Positions 10,398-23,180 of a stretch of 64,000 nt of DNA are shown one piece after another (positions within the stretch are counted from its first letter, which is position 1; the number at the start of each line of letters is the position of its first letter). The stretch is taken from positions 534,939,073 through 535,003,072 of the forward strand of contig OZ010786.1 in NCBI GenBank assembly GCA_963932465.1. The letters are read 5' to 3'. Origin of the DNA: Maratus speciosus (lineage: Eukaryota > Arthropoda > Arachnida > Araneae > Salticidae). The notes under the pieces are model-generated. The model was not told where the DNA came from and searched no databases. It was given only the letters and a program-made list of their open reading frames with translations. The translations under genes were made by a program, and so were the position numbers.

Positions 10398-13300
10398 ATG
10401 AACGTGAGTAAATCATTATTATTATTATTTTTTTTTTTTTTTTTTGCTATCTTCATAATTTTATCATATTTTGCGAAGTCGTTTTTTGAGTATTATTAAC
10501 GAAGTATTATTTAAAATGTATAACAAAAAAGTGCCTTATATATTTTAATAATTTAATAAATAAAATAAAAGTACAAAATAGGAAAACATTAAGAAAAAAA
10601 AGTTATATTGCCGTATTATAAAAGAAAAACAGCGATCACATGTATTAAAAATCAATATCTATAAATAATAACGATAAATTACAGCGAAAAGAAAGCTGAA
10701 ATTTAAGACTAAATACATAAGCATATAAATTATAATAAAGTATTTGATATAATTAGCTGTTGAAACGTATTTAATATATATATCATTCTAAATAACAATG
10801 TAAAATGACAAAGGTGAACAACAATATAATAATATATACAACAATTCTTTCTGTTTAATAAAATTTATTTAATTATGTTTATTCTTTTTAAAACGAAATC
10901 GAATAGAGAAAAAGTAATCTGTAATATGTTTTTTTTTTTTTTTTTTATATTTTCCTATATGGAAAAAGCACCATCAAGTATACTTTAATGCACAAAGAAA
11001 AATGCCTTATTTTATTTAATTTTTATTTCTTCTATTATAAATAAATAATTTAAAAAAATTGAAAATGTTCCTATATTTGGCTGGTTTATCAATCAAAAAT
11101 TCAATTGATAGGAAATACATATTTTAAATTGAATAATTGATTCTTTAATTACGAAATAATCGAGAGTGTTTTAAACAATTATACGAAATAAAAGATTAAA
11201 CAAACTTGTGCACGTTGTAAATTTCCTCTGAAATTAATCTTCGCGATCCTTTGCATTGAATTTTTAGATCAGTCACGTAAGGCTTAAAGAAATATTGCAT
11301 TATATATGCTAAATAGATTTTTATTCATTAGATTTTCTTTTTCTATTAATGCTTCATTAAAAATCTAATTGCATTTTTCATAATATTTTATTTTTTAAAG
11401 TTTCTTGTTCATCATCCTGTATTTTTTTTCTCATTAACTTGAAAATCTAATGTTAAATTGTTTTATATGTATATAGTTAGACCATTTATGAAGTGTAAAT
11501 AACCTATATTTAACAGTATCATATAGTTCTATATTTATTATATAAGGTATAAACATATAATTAAAATAAAATCTATTAATGAAAACCAGTTATGCATAAT
11601 ATCTCATTAAAGTAAAATAAAATAAGTAATACGTTAGTTTTTCAAAGTATGTGATTATCTATATTGTTCAGTTTTCAACCAATCTGGATCTAATTAGATA
11701 TTCCTACTCTATAACTTCCCTTTAAGCTCCTAACTTAAAACATGAAATATAAAAAAAATGTGATGAAACAAGTATTTGATATAATAGTTTTCTATTTTAT
11801 GTTAATACGTGTAATTTCCTATTTTTTAGTACCTGCTCTATTTAAATATATTTATTCGGATTTGTATAAACGGTATTATAATCCGAATGTTAAAATATTT
11901 ATTTTACTTTTAAGTGGTAACTTATAAAATATTGCGTTATCATATACGTGAAAGCGTGTCATTAATTATTACAGTGGATATTTGATACGTTTTATGCGTT
12001 TATAAAAAAAATTACTGTATAAATATTTATTTTTATCATTGCAAAACATAATTTACATATACATTTACACATATAAACATTATTATTTAAATACATTGCT
12101 TAAATGCACACAAAAAATGCATTGTTAATTTTTCAGTCTACGGAAGCTGTTAACATACATCGAATTCATTTTGAAACATAAAGGAGAATCTTAATATGTT
12201 CATTGATCTTCTTTATTTTAAGCGTAAATAATTCAAAATAAAGTTATCGGAAAGCAATTTTTGATCAATTATTCAATAATATTCTTTGTGAGTAAAACAA
12301 TGATACTTTCTTCGCGATCGTACTTAAAAGTTATGTATCTATTTTATCAGGTAAAAAGCGAAAGCATTTATTATATTGTTAAAAAACCGAATTAATCATA
12401 TTCTTCATAAAAGTTAAACTTTAAAAAACGTCTATACAATTCAAAAAATTCTCACTTATTGTTACTATACAAAGCTATTATCTTGTAATAATAATTGTTT
12501 TTTATCGTTCTTCTAAATCTGTAAATGTATGTTGAATATTATATTACTCCAATATTATACTTTATGAGTAATAGAATGATACTTTAGAGAACGATATAGA
12601 ACGATACTTCGAGATCGTTCAAATTTATGTATCAGTCTTGTCATGTAAAAAGCGCAATCATTTCTTATATTGTTAAAAAGCTGTATTCATTTCGCTGATA
12701 AATGTTAGACTATATCGACACTATTAAAAATATTCCCAGTTATTATTACTATACAACACTATTATTTTACAGATAATTCTTTCACAAATAACGTAACGTT
12801 TTTTATCTTTCTTTTAAAACTGTAGTATATCGAATATTTTAATATTCCAATATTATTCTTTATGAGTAATAGAATGATACGTTATTACAGATCGTTAAAA
12901 TTATGTATCAATTTTGACATGTAAAAGGCGAAATCATTTCTTATATTGTTAAAAGGCTGTATAGATTTCGCTGATAAAAGGTAAACTATATCAATACTAT
13001 TAAAAACATTCCCAATTATTATTACTATGAAAAGCCATTATTTTACAAGTAATTCTTTTACCAATAACACAACGTTTTATAATTCTTTTTAAACTGTAAA
13101 TGTATGTCGAATAGTTAATATTCCAGTATTATTCTTTATGAGTAATCCCATGATACTTTCTTCGCTATCGTACTTACAAGTTATATATTTATTTAGCCAG
13201 GTGAAAATAGAAAACATTTCTTATATTGTTAAAAAGCCGTATACATTTTGCTGATAAAGTTTATCAACACTATCAAGAACATTTGCGATTATTTTTACTA

Positions 13301-16300
13301 TACAAATCCATTATTTTCGAGGTAATTCCAAACAAAGTAACTTTATTATCATTATTCTACAACTGTAAACGGATGTCGAATTCATGTAGATACGTGTATG
13401 TGCATATTAATTTATCCGTAAATATTAAAAAAATTACAAAACCGAAAAAAAGATCATTTTTCAGCAATTTTCTTCTTGAATCACGAAACTTGAATGGCAG
13501 GTACTTAGGGCTTTTATATAAATGTCAAGTATTCATTTGTCAGGATAAACATAAAAGCATTTCGTATCTTTTTAAAAGTCATGTTTTCTTTTATATAAAA
13601 AATGTAAATGTATCAGCAGTGTTAAAAGCTTTGTCAATTATCAATACTACACTGTTAAAAATCTGCAGCAAACTGACCACTTAACCGTTTTTATGCGTGG
13701 CGGTTTCTACATCATAAAACGTAACTTTCTCATTAGTCGTAATAAAGATAAATTACGGTTAAGTAACCATTGTGTAATAAAAATGGTTGAACAATTGGGC
13801 ATTTTGCTTGAGATTTGGTTTCGAGATAATTCGTTAAATTATATTGTAAAAAAAAATTAATGTTGTACTAAAACATTGAATTTAATTTGAATTCATGGTG
13901 AAATGCCATTGAGTATATTTATCCTTTCACTGAACTTTTTTAAATTGTAACAGTTTGGGAATAATTGGAAAATATTTTCTGAAAAACTATCCGATAGATT
14001 CGAGCTGATATAGTAATTTTATGTATTCATTTTTTATAAATGAAAAGTCGAAAGATTTTCTTAGTTTTTTTAAAAAAAAGTCTTATGTTATTCCTGGTAA
14101 ATAATACAATTTATCAATACGGTTAAAACTTCTAAATTATGAATACTAGACAATTTAATTATTATTTGATAATTCTTTTACATCTAATGCTATTGGTTAG
14201 TTTTCAACAGTGTGTCGATTGCTTTAAAACGTATATGAGTATCTACATATGATTATTTATCTTCGTTTCTTTGGGAAGTTTATTTCATATTAATGTTAAC
14301 CTTTTTTTTCAATTGTTCAATAACAGTTTTTGTGAGTATGAATCGCTGATAGATACATTCTTCGATTTCTTACATACCTGTCGCGTATTTAACTTTTATT
14401 GGAAAAATGTTAAAGTATAATTGATGCCGATAAAATGTCGTATGTTTTGCAACTATACAGAAATCTAAGGTGTGATTAATTTATTTTATACAAAATGCTA
14501 CTTCAGGGGCTTAAGAATTAAATTAGATTCCTTTTTTTAATGTTGTACTTGTTGAAATAATTGAGTTAAATTATAAAAAAGCAAATACAGCATTTACTAA
14601 GAGCGTTTCAACAACTATTTATAAAAAAGATACACTTAAAATTAGTATTTTCAGAGTTTTCTAATAAAAAAAAAGTATTTAACAATTTAAAACCAAATAT
14701 TTATATAATTTTAATACACTTACACAGAATTAACTTAAATTATAGTATAATGAAATACAATTATTAATTTATAAATAAAAAATACACTATAATACAAACT
14801 TCGCGATAAAATTATAAATATATGTATAAATACATTTTGTGCAAAATTTATTTAACTTAAGCAAAATTTAACAGTTTTCAACTCATAATCGGTTTAAGCT
14901 ATGTATACAATGATCAAAGTTTATGCATACCTAAACTATCTTATCTAAACTCGTTTATTATTGAAATAAAAGGGAGCACATCAAACGCAAAAAAGAAACA
15001 AAATAGTGATTGAGAGTTTGATTATACACATTTATGAATACAAATCTTTAGCCTTTTATCATTATTTTTCCTAATTTATAATTAATTTATTTTAAAACTA
15101 AATTTAACATTTTAATGTGTTCGTCAAACTTATTTATTTTTAACGCAAATATTTTAAAACAGAGTTTATCTGAAAAAAGTTTTTGATCAATTATTCAATA
15201 ATTATCGTTGTGAGTAAGAAAGACTGAAAGAGGCAGTCTTCGCTATCTTACAAAAATGTCACGTATTCCAGTTTTGTCAGGGGAAAAGTGAAAGCATTTT
15301 CTGCTTTTTGAAAAAAACGTATATATTTTGCTAATATACAGAAATCTAAAATGTGATTGATTTATTTTAGTAGAAATATGAATTGAATGTTATTGTTTAT
15401 AAAAAAAAAAAAGTTATATTATGTTGTGTACGTACTTAGCAAATACATTCCTCAAATTGCCAAATTATGTCGTAATATAAAATAATGAATTTTTCTATAA
15501 CTCATAACGGTATGTTTCGTAAACTTAAATACGCATTATGTAACTTTTTTTAAATTACGTTACAATAAAACCTTCAAGATATGGTCAAAAGACATTGTAC
15601 GCAATGTGTATAACGATGAACAAGTTTAAATAACACACCTGGATGTTTTTCTCCGATTAAGCGATTTAAGTATAACTCCGATTAAGTTATATATATATAT
15701 ATATATATTTAATTATATTTAATTATATTTTTATGAATTTATCATTTTTATTGTTTGTCTTCACAGTTAAATAATATAGCAATGAACTTGTATATCCATT
15801 CTATACATAAGTTATAACCTTTTAAATATACGATAAAAAATAGAAAACAGCATTAGTTATATTTCAAATTCAATAGATATTGATATTTATTCTTCATTAG
15901 TTTTAAGTATGTTTAAGTTATTATCTCTACCATACAATATCCCTGCATGTAAATGTGAAACTTTCATATGAATCACGGTAATTCCACCAGTCACGTTTTT
16001 GATGTGCGAATTAAGATTTTCTTTTAATATAATTTCAATTTAAATTATATGATGATTTAGTGAATGAATAAGTTTACAAAAACATTTTTTAATAGAAAGT
16101 TGTTAAAATTCTAAATTTCTATTAAATTAAGTGCATAAAACACTTAAAATGAGAGCATGCTTTATATGATTTTAACGTTAACTTTAGTCACACCTCCATG
16201 GGACTAGAACTTCATTTTTACAATTAGTGCTTCAGTTTATGAATATTATTGAAATGCTTACTTAAAATCATATGTACAGTTAAAAAAAAATAAATATTTA

Positions 16301-17375
16301 AATAATTAAAAGGATAGCTAACATATAAGGATCGAGTTGGTTTGAAATTAAATTCAATGCACAGAACTTGGAATTCGAGTGGGTTGGAAATTTTAGCAGA
16401 AATAGAACAACTAAAATCATCTCTTTCAGAAATATGTTAACCGGATCGCAAATGTAAATTCAGTGGTAAGAAATATGTAGTAGTGAGATGATTGAAATAA
16501 AGTTCATTTTGATGATTGCTTGTTGTTGTGAACAAAATTATTGTTAGAAACGTATTTTAAATATTATTTTTTATCTAAAGACTTGGACAATTTATTCCTA
16601 GAAATTTCAAATATTCGGTACATAAAAATATATAAATTACATGATATATTTTAAACAAAATAGAATATATAAATTTTATATATTATTTCTCGAAGGAGGA
16701 ATAGTGGACTGTGATACAATAACGGTGTCATTTCAATTATTTTAATACATAAGATTTTTAAATTTCTTGATGAGAATCTTTATCTAATCAATGCATTTAG
16801 TAAAGCTTTAAACATCTAAAATATTCATTTGACATTTTAGAACTTTATTATCATGATGTTCTTCATGTCCAATATGTTCTTCATAACCATAACCTGCAGG
16901 ACTTTTGATTTTCTATTATATAAATATATTAGTATTCTAGGTACCTCAAGGATTATTTGTCTGTTTAATAATATTAAAAATAATAAGAAAAATTTTATTT
17001 TCGTGGATTTGGAAAACCTTTGAATGTGTCTACAAACAACATTTCAGCACCTTTTTCTAAGAATATTTATTTCCAAATTGTGACACTATATGTATATTTA
17101 TATATGTATATACAACAGTATCCAAATATTTGGATATTATAAAGATTATCTTACATCCATGCGTTCGTTTTTACGCAAATGACTTTTACATTTGTTGTTT
17201 TAGTTTTTCTACTGATATCGTGTTATGTAATCAATGATTTTTGTATATTTTAATGAGATAAAATTTTGTTTAACTTTCACAGATCGCCATGATCATGGAC
17301 AACGTGCATTTGATAATAATCATCCTGGAAATTATTCTTTTCGCGTATCCATTCCTTACTATTATAAGTACATAA
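10398..17375 (+). CDS. Candidate three-exon gene for a 44-aa single-pass membrane micropeptide
   Basis: Proposed exons are 10398-10403 (ATGAAC before donor GTGAGT), 16430-16465 and 17283-17375 (TAA stop). All junctions are phase 0. The joined product would be MN, then KYVNRIANVNSV, then IAMIMDN and a hydrophobic segment of about 20 residues with one glutamate, ending in IIST. A polar N-terminus plus one transmembrane helix in under 50 residues is the layout of SERCA-regulating micropeptides such as phospholamban, myoregulin and sarcolamban, but I do not claim homology. Exon 3 uses many C- or G-ending codons despite an AT-rich background. AATAAA follows the stop at 17378. Possible donors near 17367 could instead extend the protein. 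No transcript evidence is available. Confidence 0.3.
10420..12290. other. Putative intron or intergenic DNA, no gene seen
   Basis: Very AT-rich with poly(T) runs at about 10428-10445 and 10928-10946. No convincing frame, splice-bounded exon or structured repeat was seen. Confidence 0.5.
12290..13400. repeat. Tandem array, about 285-bp unit, four copies
   Basis: A unit with GATCGT, TTATGTATC, CATGTAAAAAGCGAAATCAT, TTCTTATATTGTTAAAAAGC and TTTCGCTGATAAA recurs at about 12303, 12600, 12876 and 13150. Diverged echoes continue near 13550, 14340 and 15215. The open frame of about 150 codons at 13226-13684 overlaps the last unit and has no protein-like features. Confidence 0.8.
13649..13790. mobile_element. 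Degenerate foldback MITE, relative of 497-698
   Basis: The left end, CACTGTTAAAAATCTGCAGC preceded by TA, matches the 497-698 element. An inner ACCACTTAACCG recurs inverted as CGGTTAAGTAACC. The right terminus is lost. Confidence 0.55.
13791..16429. other. AT-rich stretch, no gene seen
   Basis: Contains weak echoes of the 12.3-13.4 kb repeat (about 14330-14470 and 15180-15360) and a short (TA)n at 15689-15710. Nothing else is supportable. Confidence 0.45.
16430..16465 (+). CDS. Candidate 36-nt microexon (micropeptide exon 2)
   Basis: Acceptor ATCATCTCTTTCAG precedes it and donor GTAAGA follows. The 12 codons read KYVNRIANVNSV in phase 0, basic and polar. An overlapping frame from about 16328 also runs open for about 40 codons across the acceptor, so the patch may instead be part of a different, longer coding remnant. 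Confidence 0.3.
17283..17375 (+). CDS. Candidate terminal exon with transmembrane helix (micropeptide exon 3)
   Basis: A good acceptor, TTTTGTTTAACTTTCACAG, precedes ATCGCCATGATCATGGACAA. The phase-0 frame has 30 codons and a TAA at 17373-17375. It contains internal Met codons at 17289 and 17295, so a 28-residue form could also start here. A second frame (CGC CAT GAT CAT...) is also open across the exon, reading RHDHGQRAFDNNHPGNYSF, but its third positions are mostly T, unlike the C-ending codons of phase 0. Confidence 0.35.
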   Translation: MAMIMDNVHLIIIILEIILFAYPFLTIIST

Positions 17376-17399
17376 GTAATAAAACATATTTTTAAGATT

Positions 17400-18840
17400 A
17401 ATAAAATAAATGTTTTAATTTAATTGATTTCGATAAAAATCTATGATAAATTGTGGATATTTTCAGCTATTTTATTCTTCTTTACAATTTTAATAAATAA
17501 TTTTTGTTGATATTGTTAATTATGATTGTTAGATCTCGAAATGAAAAACTTTTTTTTTTATATATAAATTTCTTAATTAGGTTAGCTAATCAATTCACTT
17601 TCTACAATTTTAAAGAGGTAAAATTTTCAGTAGGGTTCAAAGATTTTTATGATCATTTTCTATATTCACCATAACCAGAATCCATTTGATCTCGTATTTT
17701 CTCTTTTAGGTATATCAATATTCTAAATAACTTAAGACTTAGCGAAAGCTTAATTATAAATATAATAATAATATTAATATACATTAAAAAGTTTGAAAAA
17801 GCATAAATTATGGATATTTTTAAGTTTTACGTAGTTCTATAAGAATTTTATATATTTAACCGTTATTTTTGCTCCTCATTGTTAAGGTTACGTATGAAAA
17901 ACATTGATTCCTTTTGTATGTCTTAAATATGAGTTTGTAAACAAATTTAAATATAGTATTTCCATTCTATATTTTATTTTTTAAAGGTTCATTTGCAAGT
18001 TTTGTAATTTTTGTTAGCTGTTAAAATAATAATAATAACAAAAATACTTTAATGTGCTAACTTTATGACATCATTCAAATTATTAACGAAATAACGTTTT
18101 AAAAGTACTTTTACATTCAGACAATATTCCGCATTAAATTTCAAGGCAAAAACAATGCGACTTTCTTAAAATAAAATTCATCCAGTTCCAGTAAACTTTC
18201 ATGTTCAAAATCAATAAATTAAAAATACATTCAATTTTAGATTAATATAATTAGATTTAAAGAAAAAAATATTGATTTAATTAATGCAAGTCGAAATAAT
18301 ACTTTTCATTATTTCGGATATGTATCGAGAAATATTCACTAATTAACGCTCGCGATATTACAAAAATAAAGTGTAAAAAATCATTCTCCCTACGGTATAA
18401 TCTAATTATTTCTGACACTAGAAATTATCTTTCTGTATATCTTTTGAAAAAGAAAGATATGATATTATAAAGATACCTTTGTTCATTAACATGATTTTGT
18501 TTGAATTTCAAAAATTTGTTTTAAAAAGTAGGTTTTGTTTTTCTAAAGCTATCCATTATTTTAATAAAAAATATATATATTAATGACATTCACTGATAAA
18601 TTATGGATTTAAGCACTATGCACAAAAAATGACTTCTTGAATCTTTGTGATTTATAAAACTGTTATTTGAAGCACGCCGCTGTAAAAATGTGCATACATT
18701 TATCGCAAGAATCAATTACAAACTAAAGGAAATTCCCGAGAGGTTATTTTAATTCTTTTAAACCTGCTACGGGATTGAACCCGGATTTTCGGGATACAGG
18801 ACCTACGTTTAAATATTTTTTAAAAAACTTTTATATATAT
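17400..18840. other. AT-rich stretch with a T-arm-like scrap
   Basis: On the minus strand at about 18763-18800 the phrase CCGGGTTCAATCCCG is a box B/T-arm-like sequence, possibly the end of a tRNA-derived repeat. No box A was found at the right distance. No other feature is seen. Confidence 0.35.
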
Positions 18841-18867
18841 ATTTTGCATTATATATATATATATATA

Positions 18868-19015
18868 TATATATTAATCGGTATGGTATTTATTATTTCT
18901 ATTTTATATCCTATAAATATTTAAATACGTTTTATTGATTCTTCCATTTCATATTATTTGTTTCTATTCTGCTTTTATTTTTAATCAATTCACTTGATTT
19001 TAGTGGTTGTTCTAT
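18868..19015 (+). repeat. Dispersed repeat R1, partial copy
   Basis: ATTAATCGGTATGGTATTTA through ATTTTAGTGGTTGTTC is repeated almost exactly at 19472-19612 and in reverse complement at about 45145-45290. This copy begins directly at a (TA)n tract (18850-18873). Confidence 0.85.
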
Positions 19016-19449
19016 AATTCTCTATGTATAAGGATTTGTTTGGTTTTGCTGTTTAAACAGTTATTTACATTCAAAAGCTTGCAAATTTTTATCTTGCGAT
19101 AGTTGTTTAATATAATTATTCATAGATGGCAGCACTAAAATTGTATCTTTCAGTTTGCTATATTTTTAATTATTCTAGCTCCATTTCAGTTACGAATAAT
19201 ACACCAGGGTGTATTTTTAGCTAAATTTTGACGATATTGTTAAACTGTTATCTATTAATTTAATAGTGCATTTTAAATAATGTAATTAATATCTATTTAT
19301 TTTATATTAGATTTAATTTGTTTTACATGGTATTTCAAATTTTATTTTAAAATGTATTAACTGCATCCTTTGGTATCATTTACTGTGATTTCTTAACTGT
19401 TTTATTCGCCTTAATCTCTTTGATATACTGGCAGACATGTGCACATGGA

Positions 19450-19845
19450 TTTTTGTAAAATACTGAAATATTAATCGGTATGGTGTTTATTATTTCTATT
19501 TTATATCCTATAAATATTTAAATACGTTTTATTGATTCTTCCATTTCATATTATTTGTTTCTATTCTGCTTTCATTTTTAATCAATTCACTTGATTTTAG
19601 TGGTTGTTCGGGCACAGGGGAAAATTAATTTTAGCTTTAGCTTATTTTTCCAACAGAAAACAACCATTTTGCTTATATCATTGAATTCTGTGCCCTCGAT
19701 AACGTAATTCAATGTATAAGCTTTTCAATTTTTGTCGGTGTCCACTTTTTTCTTTTTTCTTCCATAATAATTCTTATAATATTTTTTAATACTTACAGCT
19801 TTAATTCATAATAATTGACGGTGGCAGGTTATGTTTAATTAATGG

Positions 19846-19880
<35 letters not shown>
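19450..19880 (+). repeat. Dispersed repeat R1, fuller copy with (TA)n end
   Basis: The block runs from AATATTAATCGGTATGGTG through GGGCACAGGGGAAAATTA, an inner ATTGAATTCTGTGCCCTCGA, to GGCAGGTTATGTTTAATTAA and a (TA)n tract. It recurs inverted at 44881-45295, where both ends touch (TA)n. GGGCACAG and CTGTGCCC form an internal inverted repeat. No coding potential was seen. The element class is unknown. Confidence 0.8.
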
Positions 19881-19881
<1 letters not shown>

Positions 19882-20302
19882 CTTACGGAGAACACCAATT
19901 TTTTTTTTCAAACATACCAATAATGCATTTATATAATGTTTTGAAATTCATTAAATGCATCACTTCCGAATTAGCAGCATTCCAGCATTTGAAGAAATTG
20001 ACAAATATTTCGTTACTTACCTTTGCATTTTGTCTTTTCGTGTTTTTGACTCTGATAATTTGAGCGGTTTAAGCATGTAGTCAGATTACATTGTCAGTTA
20101 TTATTTTTTTATATCATACGTTTTAACACAAGTTTAATTATACGTTTAATAATAATAATAATACATATTACCTTGAATGATTTTTAAAAAGTTTAAAAGT
20201 GCATAAATTATAGACATTTTAAAGTTTTACGTTCTTTTTTACATTATACGTTATATTTTTATGTAAAACGTTATATTATGTTAATTTCTCTGTATTTCTT
20301 AA

Positions 20303-21804
20303 GGGATGTCAGGAATCTTAAAATTGGAAAAAGTAAAAAAAAAAGGACAATTAACAACACTTAATATCTTAAAATCGATATAATTTTACAACACAATTTT
20401 TACTGGGACTAAAGATATAAATAATGTTCTTTCATTTCATATATTTAAAAAAAATACGAGATGCAGAGCTAGCATTTTTAAGGGACTTCAAACTGTCAGA
20501 CATTTGAAGAACACAAAGTTGGTATAACAGCTTACGCGCAGGATTACAAAAAAAATATTGCAACTAGAAAGAAAATTTGGCTGCCTAGTTATGCTTCAGA
20601 TTATACTAATGAACCTGAATCCAAATAAATTTGTGTTTAAAGCATTTGTATACTTTTAATACAAAGTTGTATTTAGATAATGCAACATTTTGAAAAATAA
20701 AATACTATAATCACTTTTTTTTTTTTTTTTTTTTTTTTGGAACTATTAAAGGAAATGTTAGGTTCGGTTAATACAGACTTACATGAAACATATGCTTTAA
20801 AATTTCATGAAAAAATAATCAGAAGTTTTTGTGATATCCTGTGCGTTATGCCAAAAACGTCATTTGGAGCAAAAATGGCTTGAAAATTTCGGAAACACCG
20901 CTTCATCTATTCAGACGGTGTAATTCTAAAAGCCATAACTTCTGTTCTAATAGAAATTTCAAGGAAACATTTATAACAAAATGTTCAGAAAAAATAGGAG
21001 TTTAAAATCTAAAAAAGAAAATACATTTTTGAAAATTTTGAAGCTTTAAGGGGGTAGGATACCTTTGAACACGTCGAAAAAGTAAGAAATATCACTATGT
21101 TCCAAGATTCAGAATTTGTGTAATAAGTCAAAAATAAAAATCAAACTTCATTTAATTTTAAAGCTAAATTTATATTTAAATATATATATATATATATATA
21201 TACTTGCAAATTCATAAATAAATATTAAAAATGATAAGTTTAAACATACATGATAATAAGGGAAGAAAACTTGCGCGCATGATAAAATCAGAAAATATGC
21301 ATATAAAGGGGAAAGTTTGATAATAGCAATATAATAGTGTTACCTTTATATTAAAACAAGAATATTTGAAAATATATATATATATTGACTAAATTAAAAA
21401 AAATTATCAAAAAATTAAAATTTTTCTCTTAAAAAAAATTTCTAGGTAGAAAGACAGAAAAAATATAAAATATTACATTTTTCTGGTTTTAAGTTGTAGA
21501 GAATATAGAAATGAATATGTGTTGAAAATTTCTTTTGACTGTCATGCATAGTTTTTTTAGTAACACTGTGCGCAGTATCAAAATTTATTATTTCGAATAA
21601 ACGCTACGCAAAGTTCAATTATCCTATGTTGTTTTAATATGTAATCCTAATAAAAGTGCCATAATTAGTAAACTAATGACAATTTTTAGTGCCGTTTTTT
21701 GCATATTGTTCAGAAAGGATTACGGAATCAAAATATGTGTTAAAAAAATTCGAAAATTTTGTAGGTTTAAAAGTATCCTACCCTCTTAAGAGTCCTGAGA
21801 CCTC
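20303..21804 (+). mobile_element. TTAA-flanked element family A, copy 1, interrupted
   Basis: TTAA at 20299-20302 and 21805-21808 flank an element with imperfect TIRs: GGGATGTCAGGAATCTTAAA against GAGGTCTCAGGACTCTTAAA. A complete copy lies at 24066-24821. Here the element is split at 21046-21049 by a family B element. Without that insertion it is about 760 bp, the same as the other copy. TTAA duplication is characteristic of piggyBac-type transposition. No transposase frame remains. Confidence 0.75.
21050..21785 (+). mobile_element. TTAA-flanked element family B, copy 1 (nested)
   Basis: TTAA at 21046-21049 and 21786-21789 flank TIRs GGGGGTAGGATACCTTTGAA and, inverted, GAGGGTAGGATACTTTTAAA. 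It sits inside the family A copy, so it inserted later. The element is about 736 bp with an internal (TA)n and no transposase frame. A second copy in reverse orientation lies at 23181-23957. Confidence 0.85.
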
Positions 21805-21882
21805 TTAAAGTAAATCGTAATATTTAAAGCTTTTAAAGATATCTTATTTAAAATTTGTGATTATTTTATTAACCATTTGGAA

Positions 21883-22690
21883 AAATGGTTATTGTCCTCG
21901 GTCAGGGTAGGAAATAAAAAACATATCTGAAGCGTTTTATTAGTTGAATCCCGCTTTTTATTCTTTTTCTGATTGGTATATACAGCAATCTGTATTTTCC
22001 CTTTACTTTCAACACAGATGGATACTTCTGTTGCCAACCTGACAAAAAAGTAATAAAAACTACAAAAAAAAAAATATTTAATAACTCAGAAACAAATTGA
22101 GATTACACCTTTCAAAAAAATTTCATTTAAAAGTACAATTTTTTCTCTATACGACGGTGTAAAAAGTAATATTGTGGGATGTTTAGAAGTTTAAGAATGA
22201 AATTTCATTTAAAATTGGCTCAGGAATATTAATGTTTAATCCATGGCGTACGTAATGTATGATCAACTGCGTGTGATTTTTTATGTCTTAAATTATAGTT
22301 TTTGAAAAAATGAAATTTCATTTAAAATTGGTCCAGGAATATTAGTGTTTATTCCATGGCGTACGTAATGTATGACCAGCTCCGTAGAAATAAAAAAAAA
22401 TTACAGTACCGAAAAATGTAATCCTTGGCGTACGTAATGTATGATCAACTGCGTGCGATTTTTTATGTCTTAAATTTTAGTCTTTGAAAAAATGAAATTT
22501 CATTTAAAATTGGTCCAGGAATATTAATGATTAATCCATGGCGTACGTAATGTATGACCAACTCCGTAGAAGTTTAAAAATTCGCAGTACCGAAAAATGT
22601 ATTCCTTGCGTACGTAATGTATGATCATCTCCGTGCGATTTTTTATGTCTTAAATTTTAGTCTTTGAAAAAATTGTTTTCCAAATGGTCG
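21883..22690 (+). mobile_element. MITE, CCATTTGGAAAA family, copy 2, with internal tandem repeats
   Basis: The ends AACCATTTGGAAAA and TTTTCCAAATGGT are inverted. The inside holds tandem units of about 180 bp around GGCGTACGTAATGTATGACC and TTTATGTCTTAAATT, at about 22240, 22355, 22425, 22540 and 22610. It is related in inverse orientation to 7665-8190. Shorter pieces with the phrase CTATACGAAGGTGTAAAA lie near 57500 and 33040. Confidence 0.75.
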
Positions 22691-22719
22691 TTGTAATTTG
22701 TTAAATTGCAATTTTTTTT

Positions 22720-23095
22720 TATTATTATTGTAATTATTATTTTATGTAAAATCAACGAGAACTGCATAAATTATTTGCGTGGATTAAATACAAAATGCAA
22801 GATTTGCCTAGGAAATCTTACTTTTTATGCTACAAAATGAGAATAATTTTTTGAAAGATGTTGATAATTTCCTTTAGTAGTAGTAATATTTAAAGCTTTG
22901 TAAGGTATATATTTTTAAATTTGTGATTATTTTATTATTGTAACTATTACTTTATGTAAAATCAACGAGAACTGCATAAATTATTTGCGAGGATTAAATA
23001 CAAAATGCATGATTTGCCTAGGAAATCTTACTTTTTATTCTACAAAATGAGAATAATTTTTTGAACGATGTTGGTAATTTCATTTAGTAGTAGGA
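22720..23095. repeat. Tandem duplication, about 215-bp unit
   Basis: TTATGTAAAATCAACGAGAA through GAAATCTTACTTTTTATG and AGAATAATTTTTTGAA occurs at 22742-22875 and again at 22934-23070. The separating TTTAAATTTGTGATTATTTT also precedes the MITE at 21883, so the MITE probably landed in a pre-existing repeat of this unit. Confidence 0.75.
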
Positions 23096-23180
23096 ATTCA
23101 TTCGGAGAATGCTGAGCGATAAAAAAATCTATTTAAATTAAAAATTCCTTAACATTTTACTAAATTTGAAATTGTATTAA

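Noticed and set aside
13226..13684. 152-codon open frame
   Set aside because: Overlaps a decayed tandem repeat unit, is not conserved in the other units, and has no domain or codon signal.
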